Shown here: one piece after another, positions 48,501 to 61,300 of the stretch
Position numbering within the stretch: the stretch's first letter is position 1
How the letters are laid out: each line of letters begins with the position of its first letter
Made by a program: the position numbers and the translations under genes
Notes under the pieces: model-generated
The model's database searches: none
What the model was told of the DNA's origin: nothing
Seen by the model: only the letters and a program-made list of their open reading frames with translations
DNA from: Corythucha ciliata
Taxonomy: Eukaryota; Arthropoda; Insecta; Hemiptera; Tingidae
NCBI GenBank assembly: GCA_038030265.1
Contig: CM075938.1
Span: forward strand, 22,855,009-22,919,008
Direction: 5' to 3'
Length of the DNA: 64,000 nucleotides

Positions 48501-51500
48501 CTTGCAGTAAGAAAGCTTAATTTCGACAACTGGACAAACGCGATTTCCTTTTCAAGAAATGGACATTTTTTTTGTCCAGATGACGGAATTTTTTGAAATT
48601 ACGGAAAGTGGAGCCACTTCGTGAAACGGACATCCATTTCATGAAGTGGACAATTTCGCCAAGTGGATGCGACATATACATACTTGAATTATTATATATT
48701 TTCCTTTATTTTTTATTTTTACCGTGAAGGGTTCAATTTTAGCCACGGGCTTGACCGAAGAATAGCACACTAAAGTTTTTTTTGGAGTGGCCTCTTTAAG
48801 CCACGAATCGGCTTATTTTCTCTATTTTGGCCTGAAAGTTGCCCCCTGAAGGCACGTTTCTCTAAATTTGCACCTTGAGAGCCGCGCTTTCGTGGACTAA
48901 ACCGAATATACAGCCATATTCTCTCCTTATTACCTGTGGCGTTCCATTCTCCAGGTTGGAAGGATTGAAAATCGTTGAAAGGAGCCAATATCGCTGTCCA
49001 ACAGCATACCAAAACTCCTTCACGTACCTAAATTCATGAACATTCAACCTGAAAATCCTCATTTTCTCGTTTCGAAGTTTTTCGAGGGCTCGTTCGGAGT
49101 GGTCCACCCCCTTCCTCATCACTACAACGGTACGCTACTTGACTGTCCACTGGAAACCTTGCCCCTGGAAAAGCTCACTTTTACCGTATTTTTGAAGACC
49201 CTGGACGCGTATGCCTTTAATTATAGAATCGCAGGAATCGATCAGCACTCTTTATTTCCCTCGCAACAGTCTCAAGTCTAAACGTCTCTATGAGTTCGTT
49301 TTAAATGGTCGCTCTACATTGTTTCCTTTATTATCTTAACGTCGCTTTCTCTGGAATATCACCATTTAATTCTCTTCCCCCATTTCCCAACTGTGAGATT
49401 CCGTCGACGCAAAAAAAGGCAGGGGTTGAATTTGGGGGGGGAGAGGGAGAAGAGAGTTGATTCTAGGCGCTATAAACACGACACGTAGATCGCGTCGGAG
49501 AGGGTCATTTACTTGTAAATGCTCGTCGTACCAGGGTCTGTGATGGTACGCGAGGCTGAAAATTCTGGAGGAGAGGTGGGTTGAAGAAGGCAAATTAGTA
49601 TACCGACCGAAATGGGAGAGATATCCCCTTTCTCACTCAAACACACAGACATGACACCCCTTAAAACCACCTCCGGGAGGGATGAGAGTAGATGCAATCA
49701 GAACACACCTATATAGAAGGCTACCACCGCATCCACCCATCCTAACCACGCTTTTATTATCACCCCAAAAGGGCTTATTCTACAGCGTTTAAGCCCCTCT
49801 CTACCCACTAAAGACACGACAGGGCACGTTCTCAGCTTTTATAACGCTGTAGACACAATTTGAAAACTGAAATTGAATTTCTTCCTCTTTTAATTGTTTT
49901 CCAACAACTTTTACTCCCTATTAACTATGTTGAAAGAGCTTGAAGATAGCACGGAAAATTGATTTCCCGAGGAAATATTTTCTTCACTCCTTTAAACTAC
50001 TCCTTCTATAAAGAGCAGATTCACCCAGTAGTTAATCCTCACGAGATCGCACTTTAAAGGGTACATTATTCACCATCTCTGACTGCATAACTTTATGTTT
50101 TCCTTGCCTACTTCCCCTCGAGGATCTTTAAAAATGATGAAGAGATTCTTTATAATGCCAAGGATCTTCATTTTTTGAGGGCTAGGATGGGAGAGGGAAC
50201 GGTTAATGGAGTTTGAGGGTTGTGCATTAAAAGAAGAAAGATGGTTGTGCGAATGGTGAATGAAGGGGGGATTTGATATCTTGTTTACAGAAGGGCGTTA
50301 TAGGCTTTTAAATTGAGTACACATGAGACGAGGGGTCGACGGAAGGATATTAAAAGCACGAATGAGTGTGTTAGCTCTCAAGGCTGACTTGCTCGCTTTC
50401 AACGGTGGGAAAAGCGTTGAAAATAAGGAGCTCGCGAGAAATAAGGAAATAAGTATTTTAAAAGGGGCTCACCTGAAATGAGTTTAGTGCCAGAGTTTTC
50501 CCACGAGTTTGGATTATAGTAGAGAATATCGGGCGAGAGAGAGACGAGACGATTGTTGCGAAGATCGATCGAAAGGTGAGTGATTCGAAGAGGGGCGAAC
50601 AGGCCGAGTGGGAGCTCTTCGAGAGACGTGCCGCGGATTTGTAAAACGAGCTCGGGGGCTGAGGCGAGACCCTTGAGGGCACCCGGCGAGATGGTTTTGA
50701 GCGAGGAGCCGGTTATTTCGAGGTGGCGAAGTTTCGCGCTGAGCGGAGCGCCGAGACTAGTCAGATGCGATTCAGAGACTGTGACGGTCAGGCGTCTGAG
50801 GGTGCGGACACGTCTTACCAGCAATCCAACGCCACCTCTGAAACAAATAAAAATAAAAATTTAGCGATGAAAATAGAAATAACCTGGAATTTAGTGACAC
50901 CGGGGAAAGTGTGAATCCCAACGGATAATCCCGTGGCCTTTTGTTGGCAAAAACTATCCCACACGTTACCAGGCGAAAATTGCGGATGGGGGAGGATATT
51001 TATAGTGCTAGAGGCACTACAAAGCCACGATAAACTTGTCCAGACTCCCACACACACACACACAAAAAGGCTATACAATGACTTATCTAAGTATTTTCTC
51101 TCCGTTTTCAATTTTTCTTTGTTTTATTTTACTCAGAACGCTATGCCTCCTTTGTGAGTGCATAATTTGACGTTGTTCCATCTACCCCCTCTCCTCATTT
51201 CATCCCTACGATAGCTTTCGTGCACAATGGGTATGAAAGTAATTAGAATAATTCGGAGAAAGAACTTTTTTATCGCCTTCTTTTGTTCAAAACCTTTTTC
51301 CATTATTATTTTATGCATTTCGTTTAAATATTTATAGAATTAGAGTTACTTCATTCATTTCATTCATTTTTTAAAATTGAATACACAAATAGAAATGGGC
51401 TCTTCCTGTGTCCAACAGTGGGGGTTTAAATACGAGGCGAATAATATTTTAACCCATTCAAACTTAGTACGTAGCTACGCGACGTCCCGTCTTCTCTCAA

Positions 51501-52280
51501 AATTGTAACACGACGTCGACTAGTTTTCCAATTCAGAGCGTTCAGACAAGTAACGACACTTCTTCTCTCTCGCTCGCTGTCGAGATTCAGTTCTACAATC
51601 TGCCCGTCACGTTATACAAGCAAGAATATGAGGCCTTCCAATCAGTCTGTATAGCGTAATATAATAACCCTCCCCCACTCGCAGTCCTTTACCCCTGTTC
51701 ACCCTGCTACTAATCGTAACAAAACAATGCCGAACGTGTTTCGGAAGAGGAGAAATAGTTCTCGCTATAGTGGATTTTGTATGTATACGAGAGGAAGGGA
51801 GCAGTGTAGTCACGGAACACGGACTGACAGAAGCATGGTGAAGGGGGCGGATAATTTGTGCCTTCACAAAGCCGCTGAAGCTGAAAACTGTTCAGTTGAA
51901 ACTTGGTTGAAATTCAATAAAGCAAGAAGGGCGTGAAACCGGGGAAATCAGAGAGTGTATGAAAAAAAAAAAAAAAAAGTGTACTCACGTAACGAGTTCA
52001 GGCCATGTCTGTAACTTGAGACTTCGTAGAGACGTCAAATATGAAAAAGAGTCCAAGTCGACCCTTTCTAAGTTGTTCAGCCCAGTTAAATCGAGAGATT
52101 CCAATCGGTTCAACCCTCTGAAGCTCTCTTTACTCAGAATCTACCAAAAAATATATATAAATAAAAATAATTAGTTGAACGTCATAACATTGAATTGTGT
52201 GAAAGACACGAACGGTAGGAGGACATGATGTTCACTCCCCGAATATTAATTTTTTCCTCCCCATACCTATACAACCATCG

Positions 52281-52313
<33 letters not shown>

Positions 52314-55300
52314 CGCCTGTATGAATTGGGAAACAAAAATTATTCGCCCGGAAAAATTGAGAAACGAGAGAGTCGGGCTTCTGAAAGCTCCTGCAACATG
52401 GAACGCCGGAGTGCGCATTTAACCATTAATACGGTGAAAATTTACGTGTGGGTGCTTGTTCACTGTGTCCTTTCAGGGATATATTATAATATGTGTGTGT
52501 AGGGGGGTGATGGGGAGGGGGTGCCGTCTTATTGTGGTTAGAAATGGAGCATTTCCTTTCCATAATGTGAAGCAGACGAGCTCTTTTATTAATAACACAG
52601 GGACGAACTTGACATTTTCAAACGACGTCTGTGGACTCGTAATACTACGAATATCTTTGAGACACTTGCAATGCTAGAGCATGAATCAGTAGAAGTTGTG
52701 CCCCCCCCTCCCTTAACCATCAACTATTTAAGGTCTGAAAAAATTGAAATTCATCTTGCGGTAATTTCCCTGTGGAAAGAGTCAAAATCAAACGGCTTGA
52801 AAACTGGCCATGATTTATGAGAGGCAGTAATCAAAGACCGCTAAATAATTTTCACCACAGACTCCGCTTTTCGTTCTCAGGCCCGTAAAAAAAACGTAGA
52901 AGTTTCCTCGATGCAAATACCAAAATTTTAATTGATGAGTTAAACCTTTTTCACTTATCAAATTACCCCTCTCCACTTAATCGCTGCAATGCCACTAAAA
53001 GCCAACCCACATGGAAATACGTACAACAAAATTGAAAATTCTGTGCACACACCCACAAAGAGAGAGAGAGAGAAAAAGAGAGCGAGACAAAGAGTGAATG
53101 AGATTGACGGGGAGAGACAGCGAGAGAGAATCAAAGTATTTTTCGTTAGAATCGCTGTGTGAATGACACTTGACCTGTAAAATTAAAAATGAGGGAGAAA
53201 GAAAATTCTGTGTATTCCGCCGCTTACTTCCCCCCCGCTGACCGCTCAACCATCAATACAACAAACGGTTCAATTCAATAATAAAATAAATTTAACAGAG
53301 GCCAGTGGGTGAAATTCGTCGATTTCAGAGCTATCGAAGTGATTGCGTGAGAGAAAGAGAGGCAAGAGAGATGATTGTTATGGTAAGTAACCACCATGAT
53401 CGTTTCATGCGATTAACAACACAAAATGCCCCAGCTTCAAACGATGCCATCAAAATTTAATTTTCATCAATTTGATAAAGCCGAAGAATTTGGACTCGGT
53501 ATCACTAACGGAAACATACCTATCGTGGTCGGGGGTGATAATCTCTACGGGCCTCCCTTATATTCTTTGATAATGAACAACTGGAAAGGAACAAGGAATG
53601 TTGCCTTAAATTATGACTCTTTTCCATTCAGAAGTTCCTCCAGAAACCGCTAATTTGCGTTTTCCCAATCTTAGCCGAGAATTACCGTTTATTTCTCTCT
53701 CTGTCTAATTTTTTTTTCCCCCGAGGGGGAAATTTATTTACGCACCTGAAGTGTGGGACTCCCACTAAAACCGGCACCCTCATGAGGAGCTAGCCCGTAA
53801 GGCTATCGGCCTATGCGGTGATCTCTGTTAAGCTTTCTTTCTTTCTTTTTCGTTATTTTTTTCTTTTTCAGTCAGTTTTTGTCATGAATTAGCGCTTTAT
53901 CTCAATTTTAGCTACGAATTACAGATTTTTCTCAATTTTTGCCGTGATGTAGCATTTTCTTCAAATTTGAGCCATGACTTTTCGGGTTTTATCCACGAAG
54001 TTGCCCAAAGAATATTTTACCTGGGAACTATCATTTTCTCGACTTTAGCCGCGAAAGACCGCCTTTTCCAGTGGCGGATCGAAGGGAGAAGCCATGGCCC
54101 CTTCCTTGGAGTCGAGATCCCTTGTGCCAGATCATCATTAAAATCACCTCCCAAAGCCCGATGAGGGGTGGTCACCTCTCAAATTTTGGCGTCATTTTCT
54201 CAGAGGTGCTGGTTTGAGATAGAATAGATTTATGACTCAAGAGTCTCCCGAACCAGTATGCTTGCAACCTAGAAACTCGAGTAGTTCCAGCCTGACACTC
54301 TACATATATAGAATGGCTGCCAATGCCCCTTAAACTGTCAAGAAGTGAATGTTCCACATCATGGTCGTAGGTATCAGCTGATTTTCTTGATTCCAGGGCC
54401 ACTACTGTTGTGAAAGGACTCTGCAGGTTATGATCGAGTTGGCATTGCATTGTTATCTATTCCTGGTTGCCCCTTTCATGTTAGTTCTACATTGGAAGCT
54501 TGTTGCAAATCGTTTTTTTTTTTTCAATAACTCAGTCTTGATGGCTTTGTAGGCATCAAAATTACGTAAAATGGAACTTAAGTGTCTACGCTGGGGGATT
54601 ATCGAAGGAAGGATCGCCGCTATCTAAAAAAAAAAAAAAGAAAATAAATCGGTGCCGGTCCCTGCTCGTGAGTATCCTATCGCTCAACATTTGACATCTT
54701 GTCATCAATAAAAATCAGGCAACTTATTTCAACCTTAGTGTCCTTTCTAGTACAAAGATTCATTAGTGGCAATTCTACAGACGCCCTTCATTTCCCGGCG
54801 ATGTCGAGCTTGGGTAATGTAAATTACCTCGTTGACGTGCTGAGTGCATTCACACAAGAGGGATTTCGCGATTTGAAATCACTTGAACCACAACACGTCG
54901 ACAGAAGTGGCTTAGTTAGTACTTCGGAAGTTCGCAATGCCGGAGACAAGGGCTTCGAGATGACAAGAGTGAGTTTTCCGTTGTTATTCAAGAAAAAAGG
55001 CCAGTTCACAATTTATTGTCGGTACGGGAACGTAAATGCGAATGGGTGACTATAATCGGACCAGAGCAATCGTTTCATTTCAAACCCTTTCACGTTGCCA
55101 TCCCGTCAATTTTGAAGTGGCTTAACTTTTAACTAGCGCGTTAGGCTCGTTTCACATATACCGCGTAGTGACCACCTACACCTTTACACACGTGCGGTAC
55201 ATATTACTTGGTTCGATGAGAAAGCGGCATTCACGCGGATTACACGCGGGGGCCTCGTGAAACCGCGTTTGTGTGAAACGAGCGTTGGGAAAAGATTAAC

Positions 55301-58300
55301 GTAGAATGTTCACGTGCATCTTTTATAGCGCTGAAGAAGATTACCTCACCCTGATGCTTGGAAAAGAATCTGAAGAAGGATACACGGTCCTTTCCAGCCC
55401 TCGAGTAGCACCCAACAAACGCGTAGTTCACCGGCATTTCGTTCTTTTTGGATCGGTCGAATAAACGCCATTTGTGTATTATAGAATAAAAAGACCACGT
55501 TTTGATGATTCTCCAGTCAAAATTCATTTTCCAAGTAACTTAGGAACAAGACTTCTTGGCCGAGCGATGTGGGGAATACACATTCTGTTCTGCCTCAGTG
55601 ACTGAAAACCGGAAGAAACTATCTCGGTCAGTGGATCAATTGCCTACAATAGACCTAAATTTCAGCTCATAAAACAACTTTTGGAAAGTTAAAATTAATT
55701 AAATATAAATTAATCACTCAATACTGTAATAAATTTGGGGTAACCAGGAAAGGTAATATAACCCAACTCTTATCTCGTGTCAGCTAAACGTTCGAAATTG
55801 CTAATTGAAGAAGCCACACCCACGGAATATGTTTATCGAATGAGCCGGTCTCCAAAAAGTGTTATTGCAAAATAACCAAATCACAGAAATTCCGTTCTTG
55901 AAGGATCTCTCAGTACGAAAATTTGATATTTTTGCTGTGGTTAGGCCATATTTTCATTTTTAAAGCGTTACCGTGGTTTGTAGCTTTGCTGTAATTCAAA
56001 CCGGTCGATTGTGTGGACAACGTGAGTAGGTAAATTCGTGCGGCTTCTTATGTATAAATGTATGCAATGAGTGGCCAAAGACGGCGGAATCACAGTAATA
56101 ACCCTTTCAAAGGCTCGGATGATCGGAAATCTGTTTAGAATTTCCGATTCGCTGAGCCGAGAAACCTTGGAATACCGTTTTGTTCATTTTTAAAAATGTT
56201 CGTCATTTCTGGCTGGAATCGCCCAAGGGCTAGGCACAGGCTGACTTAGGCCCAAATTCATAATAGTCGTCTGAATTGAATAGTCGTCTGATTTGAAGTC
56301 CCTCAAGGGAATATTATTATTTTATTTTATTTATTACAGCTCTCAAAAGAAAACTTGTATGAGAGCTGGAGCCGAGCAAATTTCATCAAGGGATCCCTAA
56401 ATAATATAAAGACTCTGAAACAAGCAAAGTAACACTAACAAAGTAAGCAAACTAACAAGAACAAAGTAGGCAAAGCAACAAGAAAAAGCATAATAAATAA
56501 TAAAAAGGCAGAACATAATAAATACTAACAACATCAAGCAACCACAAAATAAATACACTAATCAGGCAACAAAAATTTATCACAGTTTATGAGATGCACT
56601 AAGTACTTTTTCAATTGACTAGATGATTTCAATTGCCCCAAATTAAATTTGTTTAAAATAGCCATTTTAAGAGCGAAAATGCTGGCATACCTCGCGTAGA
56701 AACTTAATTTATGCTCTGGGACCATGATATTATTAAATTCAGATAACCTAGTCTGGTACGAATGATCATAAAAAAATTGAGAAACGTTACTTCTAAAGAC
56801 TATAGAACAAGCAGCAATTACATACAAGTTATTTACATTTAACACATTAAATTCTTTAAATAGTAGGTGAGATGAGTATAAAGGGTGTTTTTTCAAAATG
56901 ATTCTAAGAATTGTTTTTTGCGCAACAGAAATCTTTTTAAGAATAGATTTAAAAGTGTTACCCCATACTACTATCCCATATACGTCATCACAGATTGAAC
57001 AAGCGCGAAATATACAATTTTCAAAGTTTTGAAACACTACACGTCCCTGAGAAGCCTAAATTTATAGTAAAGTTTTCTAATTCAACTCGTGATATTAGCA
57101 ACGTGCAAATCAAACTTCAAGTACTTGTCAAAAATTACTCCTAAATACTTGCAATCTTCCACCCACCTCAGTGAATTACAGGCACAGGACTCAGGGTCAG
57201 AACATGAGGCAGAATGAAGTGCAATATCACTAAGCCACGGTGAAGCAACGTTACCAGAAAAAGAAAAGTGAATTAAGGAACATTTATCCAAATTTAGCAA
57301 AAGATAATTGGAAGCCATCCATTGTTTAATAATCCTCAAATCCAGATTAATGGTTCGCATAACACCGTCAATACTCTTACCCGAAAACAAAAAAACAGTA
57401 ACGTCCGCATAACAATATGGAACACCCGACACATTCAAGGAGAAAATATCATTGTAATACAGAATAAGCAGCAGCAGCAGAGGTTCCAGAACCGATCCTT
57501 GTGGAATTCCTGACTTCAAAGTAAGGGGATCGCTAATACAAGTATTCACTTTAACAAATTGCGTACGAGCAGACATATAACTTTTAATTAAACTCAGGGC
57601 CACTCCCCTTATACCATAGTTACTCAGTTTTTTAAACAAGATGTCGTGGCTTATGGAGTCGAATGCTTTATACAGATCTAAAAAAAGACCAACCACTTTG
57701 TCGCCATGGTCTGAACCCTCATAAATTACTTTCGAAACTTCATAAAGGGCATGGTCAGTCGACAAACCAGATCGAAAACCAAATTGCTTGTCAGAAATAA
57801 CATGATGTTTATTAATGAAACCTAAGATCCGCTCTTTTATACATGTCTCCAGTATTTTAGACAACGAAAGACACAATGAAATAGGTCTATAATTCGAAAC
57901 ATTATCACGATCTCCGGTCTTAAATAACGGGATGACCAATGAAGATTTAAGATACGACGGAAAACACCCATTCACCAAAACCAAATTGAAAATATGTGTC
58001 AAAGGAACAACAATGTAGTTCTTAGCTCTAAATATTAATTCATTAGTAATACCATCAACTACACAACCATTATTCCTACTCAAATCCTCAATTAAGCCCA
58101 TAATTTCCTCAGTTTTAATAGGTTTAAAGAACAAGGAATGAGGTACACGTTTATGGGGGAAAATACTACGATCACGCACCAAATTTCGGCCCTCAGATTC
58201 AATTCTCGACCGAACACTACTACCAACGCTAGCGAAATGTTTGTTGAACGACTGAGCAATCTCATACGGATCATCAACCGTAGTCTCGTTTACGATGATA

Positions 58301-61300
58301 CTATTAACATTCATTTTCTTAGGCGCCGAATTAGTTAAATCGTTAATAACATTCCACAATTTTTTCCCATCACGTCCCGCATCATTAACTGATTGCCTGT
58401 AGTGCAACACTTTGGCCGCCTTTATAACGCTACACAAAATATTCCTGTAGCGTTTGAATTATCCCAAAGAAATAAATCATTGTCGCAATTTCGAGCCTTC
58501 TTATACAATTTATCTGAGCTGTTTTCTCAATTTTAACAGCGAGCTAGTTCTTCTTCATTTTACCTTCCTGTTCATTTACCTATTGTTCTAAAATGTCCCC
58601 GTTTCTAGAGAATATTTCCCTCGAGGGACGACTATGAATTTGGACCTTATTTTCAAAGTGTTTCTAATTGAGCCGATCTTCTTATGAGTCACTGGAAAAC
58701 CCCATGCCATGCCTTCCCCCTCCTTCAATGTTGAATATTGAGTTTCCTTCTTTCGGGGCGTGGAATATTTTTGATAAACAGTTAGTTCGCGTTAAATATT
58801 TTGTTCAATATTGTTGTTGTTTTCATTTTTCCGGTGATTGTGGCTCCATCTAACCGACAGTGGATCCGCGCCAGGCTTTTTCTTCATTTAAATCATTTTA
58901 GCTTTGAATTAGCCCTTTTCTCACAAATTTAACCGTGAATTAGCTCTTTTCCTTAAAATAGGGTTTTCCATTTGCATAAAATTATGCTCCAGCGCAGTTC
59001 ATTTTAACCCATCCTCTCTGAATTGAAACATAATGTGTTAATGGAGAAGACAGGCGGAAATTAATTTCTCTGGGGAAGAATTTTATGTAAAATGCTATAA
59101 GCCACGGAGATAGCCTCAGCAACCGAGAATTGGTGTTTTCTCAATTTTAACAGCGAGCTAGTTCTTCTTCATTTTACCTTCCTATTCATTTATCTATTGT
59201 TCTAAAATTTCCCCGTTTCTAGTGAATTGCCGTTATTTATCTTTTAGAGTTTTAGCCGTGATTTATCGATTTCTTTCGTTTTCCGAAAGGAGTGTTTTTT
59301 CTTGATTTTAGTCATGAATTAGCATTTTCTAGATTTCTAGCTTCGAAAGAGCGAATTGGGCCTTGTTCTCAATGTTAGCTAGGAATTCTTAATTTTGACC
59401 ACGAATTATTTATTGCTTTCCCCAGCAATTTTAGTCGTGAGTCGCGTTTGTCTCCAAATGTAGTCGCTTATTAGCGGTTTTCTCTCAATTACGCTTCGAA
59501 TAAGCGTTTTGTTTCAGTTTATGCTATCAATTGGTTGAATCCCGCGGAATAGTTTTTAGAAAAGAGCCAAAGTGGTGAATTTTGTTTTAGTCAAGGCCAA
59601 ATTCACGAGAATGGTTTTAACGAGATTTTTTCAATAATTTAAGCTCACGAAATTGTTTTTCTCTGCACGTATACCCTAGAACAGTGGTGTCAAACTCAAA
59701 TTCTCGGCGGGCCATTACTTGGAAATTGTAGGGCCCTGGCGGGCCGCTTGACTTTTACCCCCCCCCCCTTCCAACGTTATGCAACACAAACTAGAATTAG
59801 GTACTCGAGTATAAGGATGAATTTTCAGGACAATTATTTTTCTTTCCTACAGGCTGCAAAACACGTGTTTTGCGGCCCACGACGTGGCTGCAAAATAGCT
59901 TATTGCCAGCCGGCGGCTGGCAAAGTACCTTCCATAGAAGCTCCATTAGGTAGCGCTAGTGAGGTAGTAATTTTAATTTTGATCTGTTGTTTGCAGCACA
60001 CTTATCTATTTTCAAAGGCAGTTTCATTTGACGTTAGAAGTAGCGTAAACGATATCTCAAAACGAGGTATGCATATCGGTTAGAAATCAGATGAAATTCG
60101 AGTTAGAATTAATCTTTTGTATTTTCCAGGCATTTCATTTATCAACTGTACCTTTAATAATCCTGTTTTTTACTGATAATACATACCTACAACTACATGT
60201 AAATGAATTTAAACACCAAGGTTTCACAAATTGTGATTAAACTAGTATTCTCTCTTTTTTGTGAATTAATATACTCTTCTATTGTTTAATTTCCTTTATT
60301 CGTTTTGTGCCTTCCGGAAAGAAAATAGTATGTGAACCACGGCTGCAAAGTGTTTCGCCGTTCCTCGAGATTGCCCGGCCTCGCCTGCGGCTCATCCGTG
60401 CAACACCTCTCGGACCGGCAAACACTCACTTTGCAGCCTAGGTGCACAATATACTATTTGTTTCCTGCAGAACGACCTATTATGTCTTGTCTAGCTCTCC
60501 CATAGTTGTTTAGTAAAATTTTCTCAGCCTCTTTAAATTTTGGAGGTACGGGTCACCTATGTATGGTCTTACGGAGTATACAGTATTCAAGAAGCGGTTA
60601 ACGAGATAGTGGGCCATCACGATACATTTTTACAGGCAATGTCACGAGAAATCTCTTCAAAAACATATGGACTTAGCGAAAATTAATCACGGAACAGGTG
60701 TTTCCAATGAAATTGTGCGCGATATTGTAAGAAAAATCGTGTACATTATCATTAAAAACGCCTGTTCCGTGATTAATTTTCATTATAGGATCTCATGATT
60801 TTGAAGAGATTGCTCGCGATATTGCATGGAAAATTGTTTCATGTGAATGGGGCTTTGACCCTCCCTCACAAACCATGTGTTATGCCTCTGTGGATTTTAT
60901 GCATCATATCAAAACGCTTCATTTTTCGAAGGAATTTTGTTTGGTTGAGTTACTCAACCAACTACTGTAGTCCTCACAGAACGTATACATAGTGCTTTTG
61001 AACACACTTTGGAGCAGGAGAATTTTTTCAAATTAATTTTATAGTTACCAGCAACTATCGACAGCCGGTTCCAAAAAATAAAGAAATAAAAATACCCAGG
61101 GGTGCTCGCGGGCCGCATAAAAGATGCTCGAGGGCCACATGCGGCCCGCAGGCCGCAAGTTTGACACCCCTGCCCTAGAGTAACTCATTTCCCGCTTTCT
61201 GAAGCCTCCTCCAGCGTTTAGAAATTGGCCACGGCCCCTCCCACTTCGCCTCGCTTTAAAGAATTTTGAGACCTCTCCAATCAACTATTTCTTCCTCCAT

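Larger units (their letters stand above)
18218..50472 (-). other. Chaoptin last intron, 32.3 kb, transposon-filled
   Basis: Bounded by the donor CAG/GTGAGC at 50473/50472 and the acceptor at 18218. It hosts most of the mobile and repetitive DNA in the window. Stretches without listed features, such as 18292-19460, 26900-29960, 39030-41765 and 42010-43300, contain only short random frames, low-complexity runs and unique AT-rich DNA. No second gene with splice-supported exons was found in it. Confidence 0.8.
56250..58646. mobile_element. Harbinger-like TIR element carrying a LINE, TTA target
   Basis: Left end GGCCCAAATTCATAATAGTCG and right end GACTATGAATTTGGACC are inverted, continuing through CCCTCAAGGGAATATT and GAATATTTCCCTCGAGGG. 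TTA flanks both sides (56247-56249 and 58647-58649), as in PIF/Harbinger. Most of its interior is the LINE at 56306-58524 and about 90 bp of minisatellite-type DNA. No Harbinger transposase is seen. Confidence 0.6.

Noticed and set aside
52276..52313. Polyhistidine-encoding frame
   Set aside because: Arises from a (TCA)n microsatellite with no gene context.
54699..55049. 116-codon plus-strand frame near the THAP fragment
   Set aside because: It reads somewhat protein-like (STSEVRNAGDKGFEMTR) but matches no family and is on the opposite strand to the THAP exon. Unsupported.
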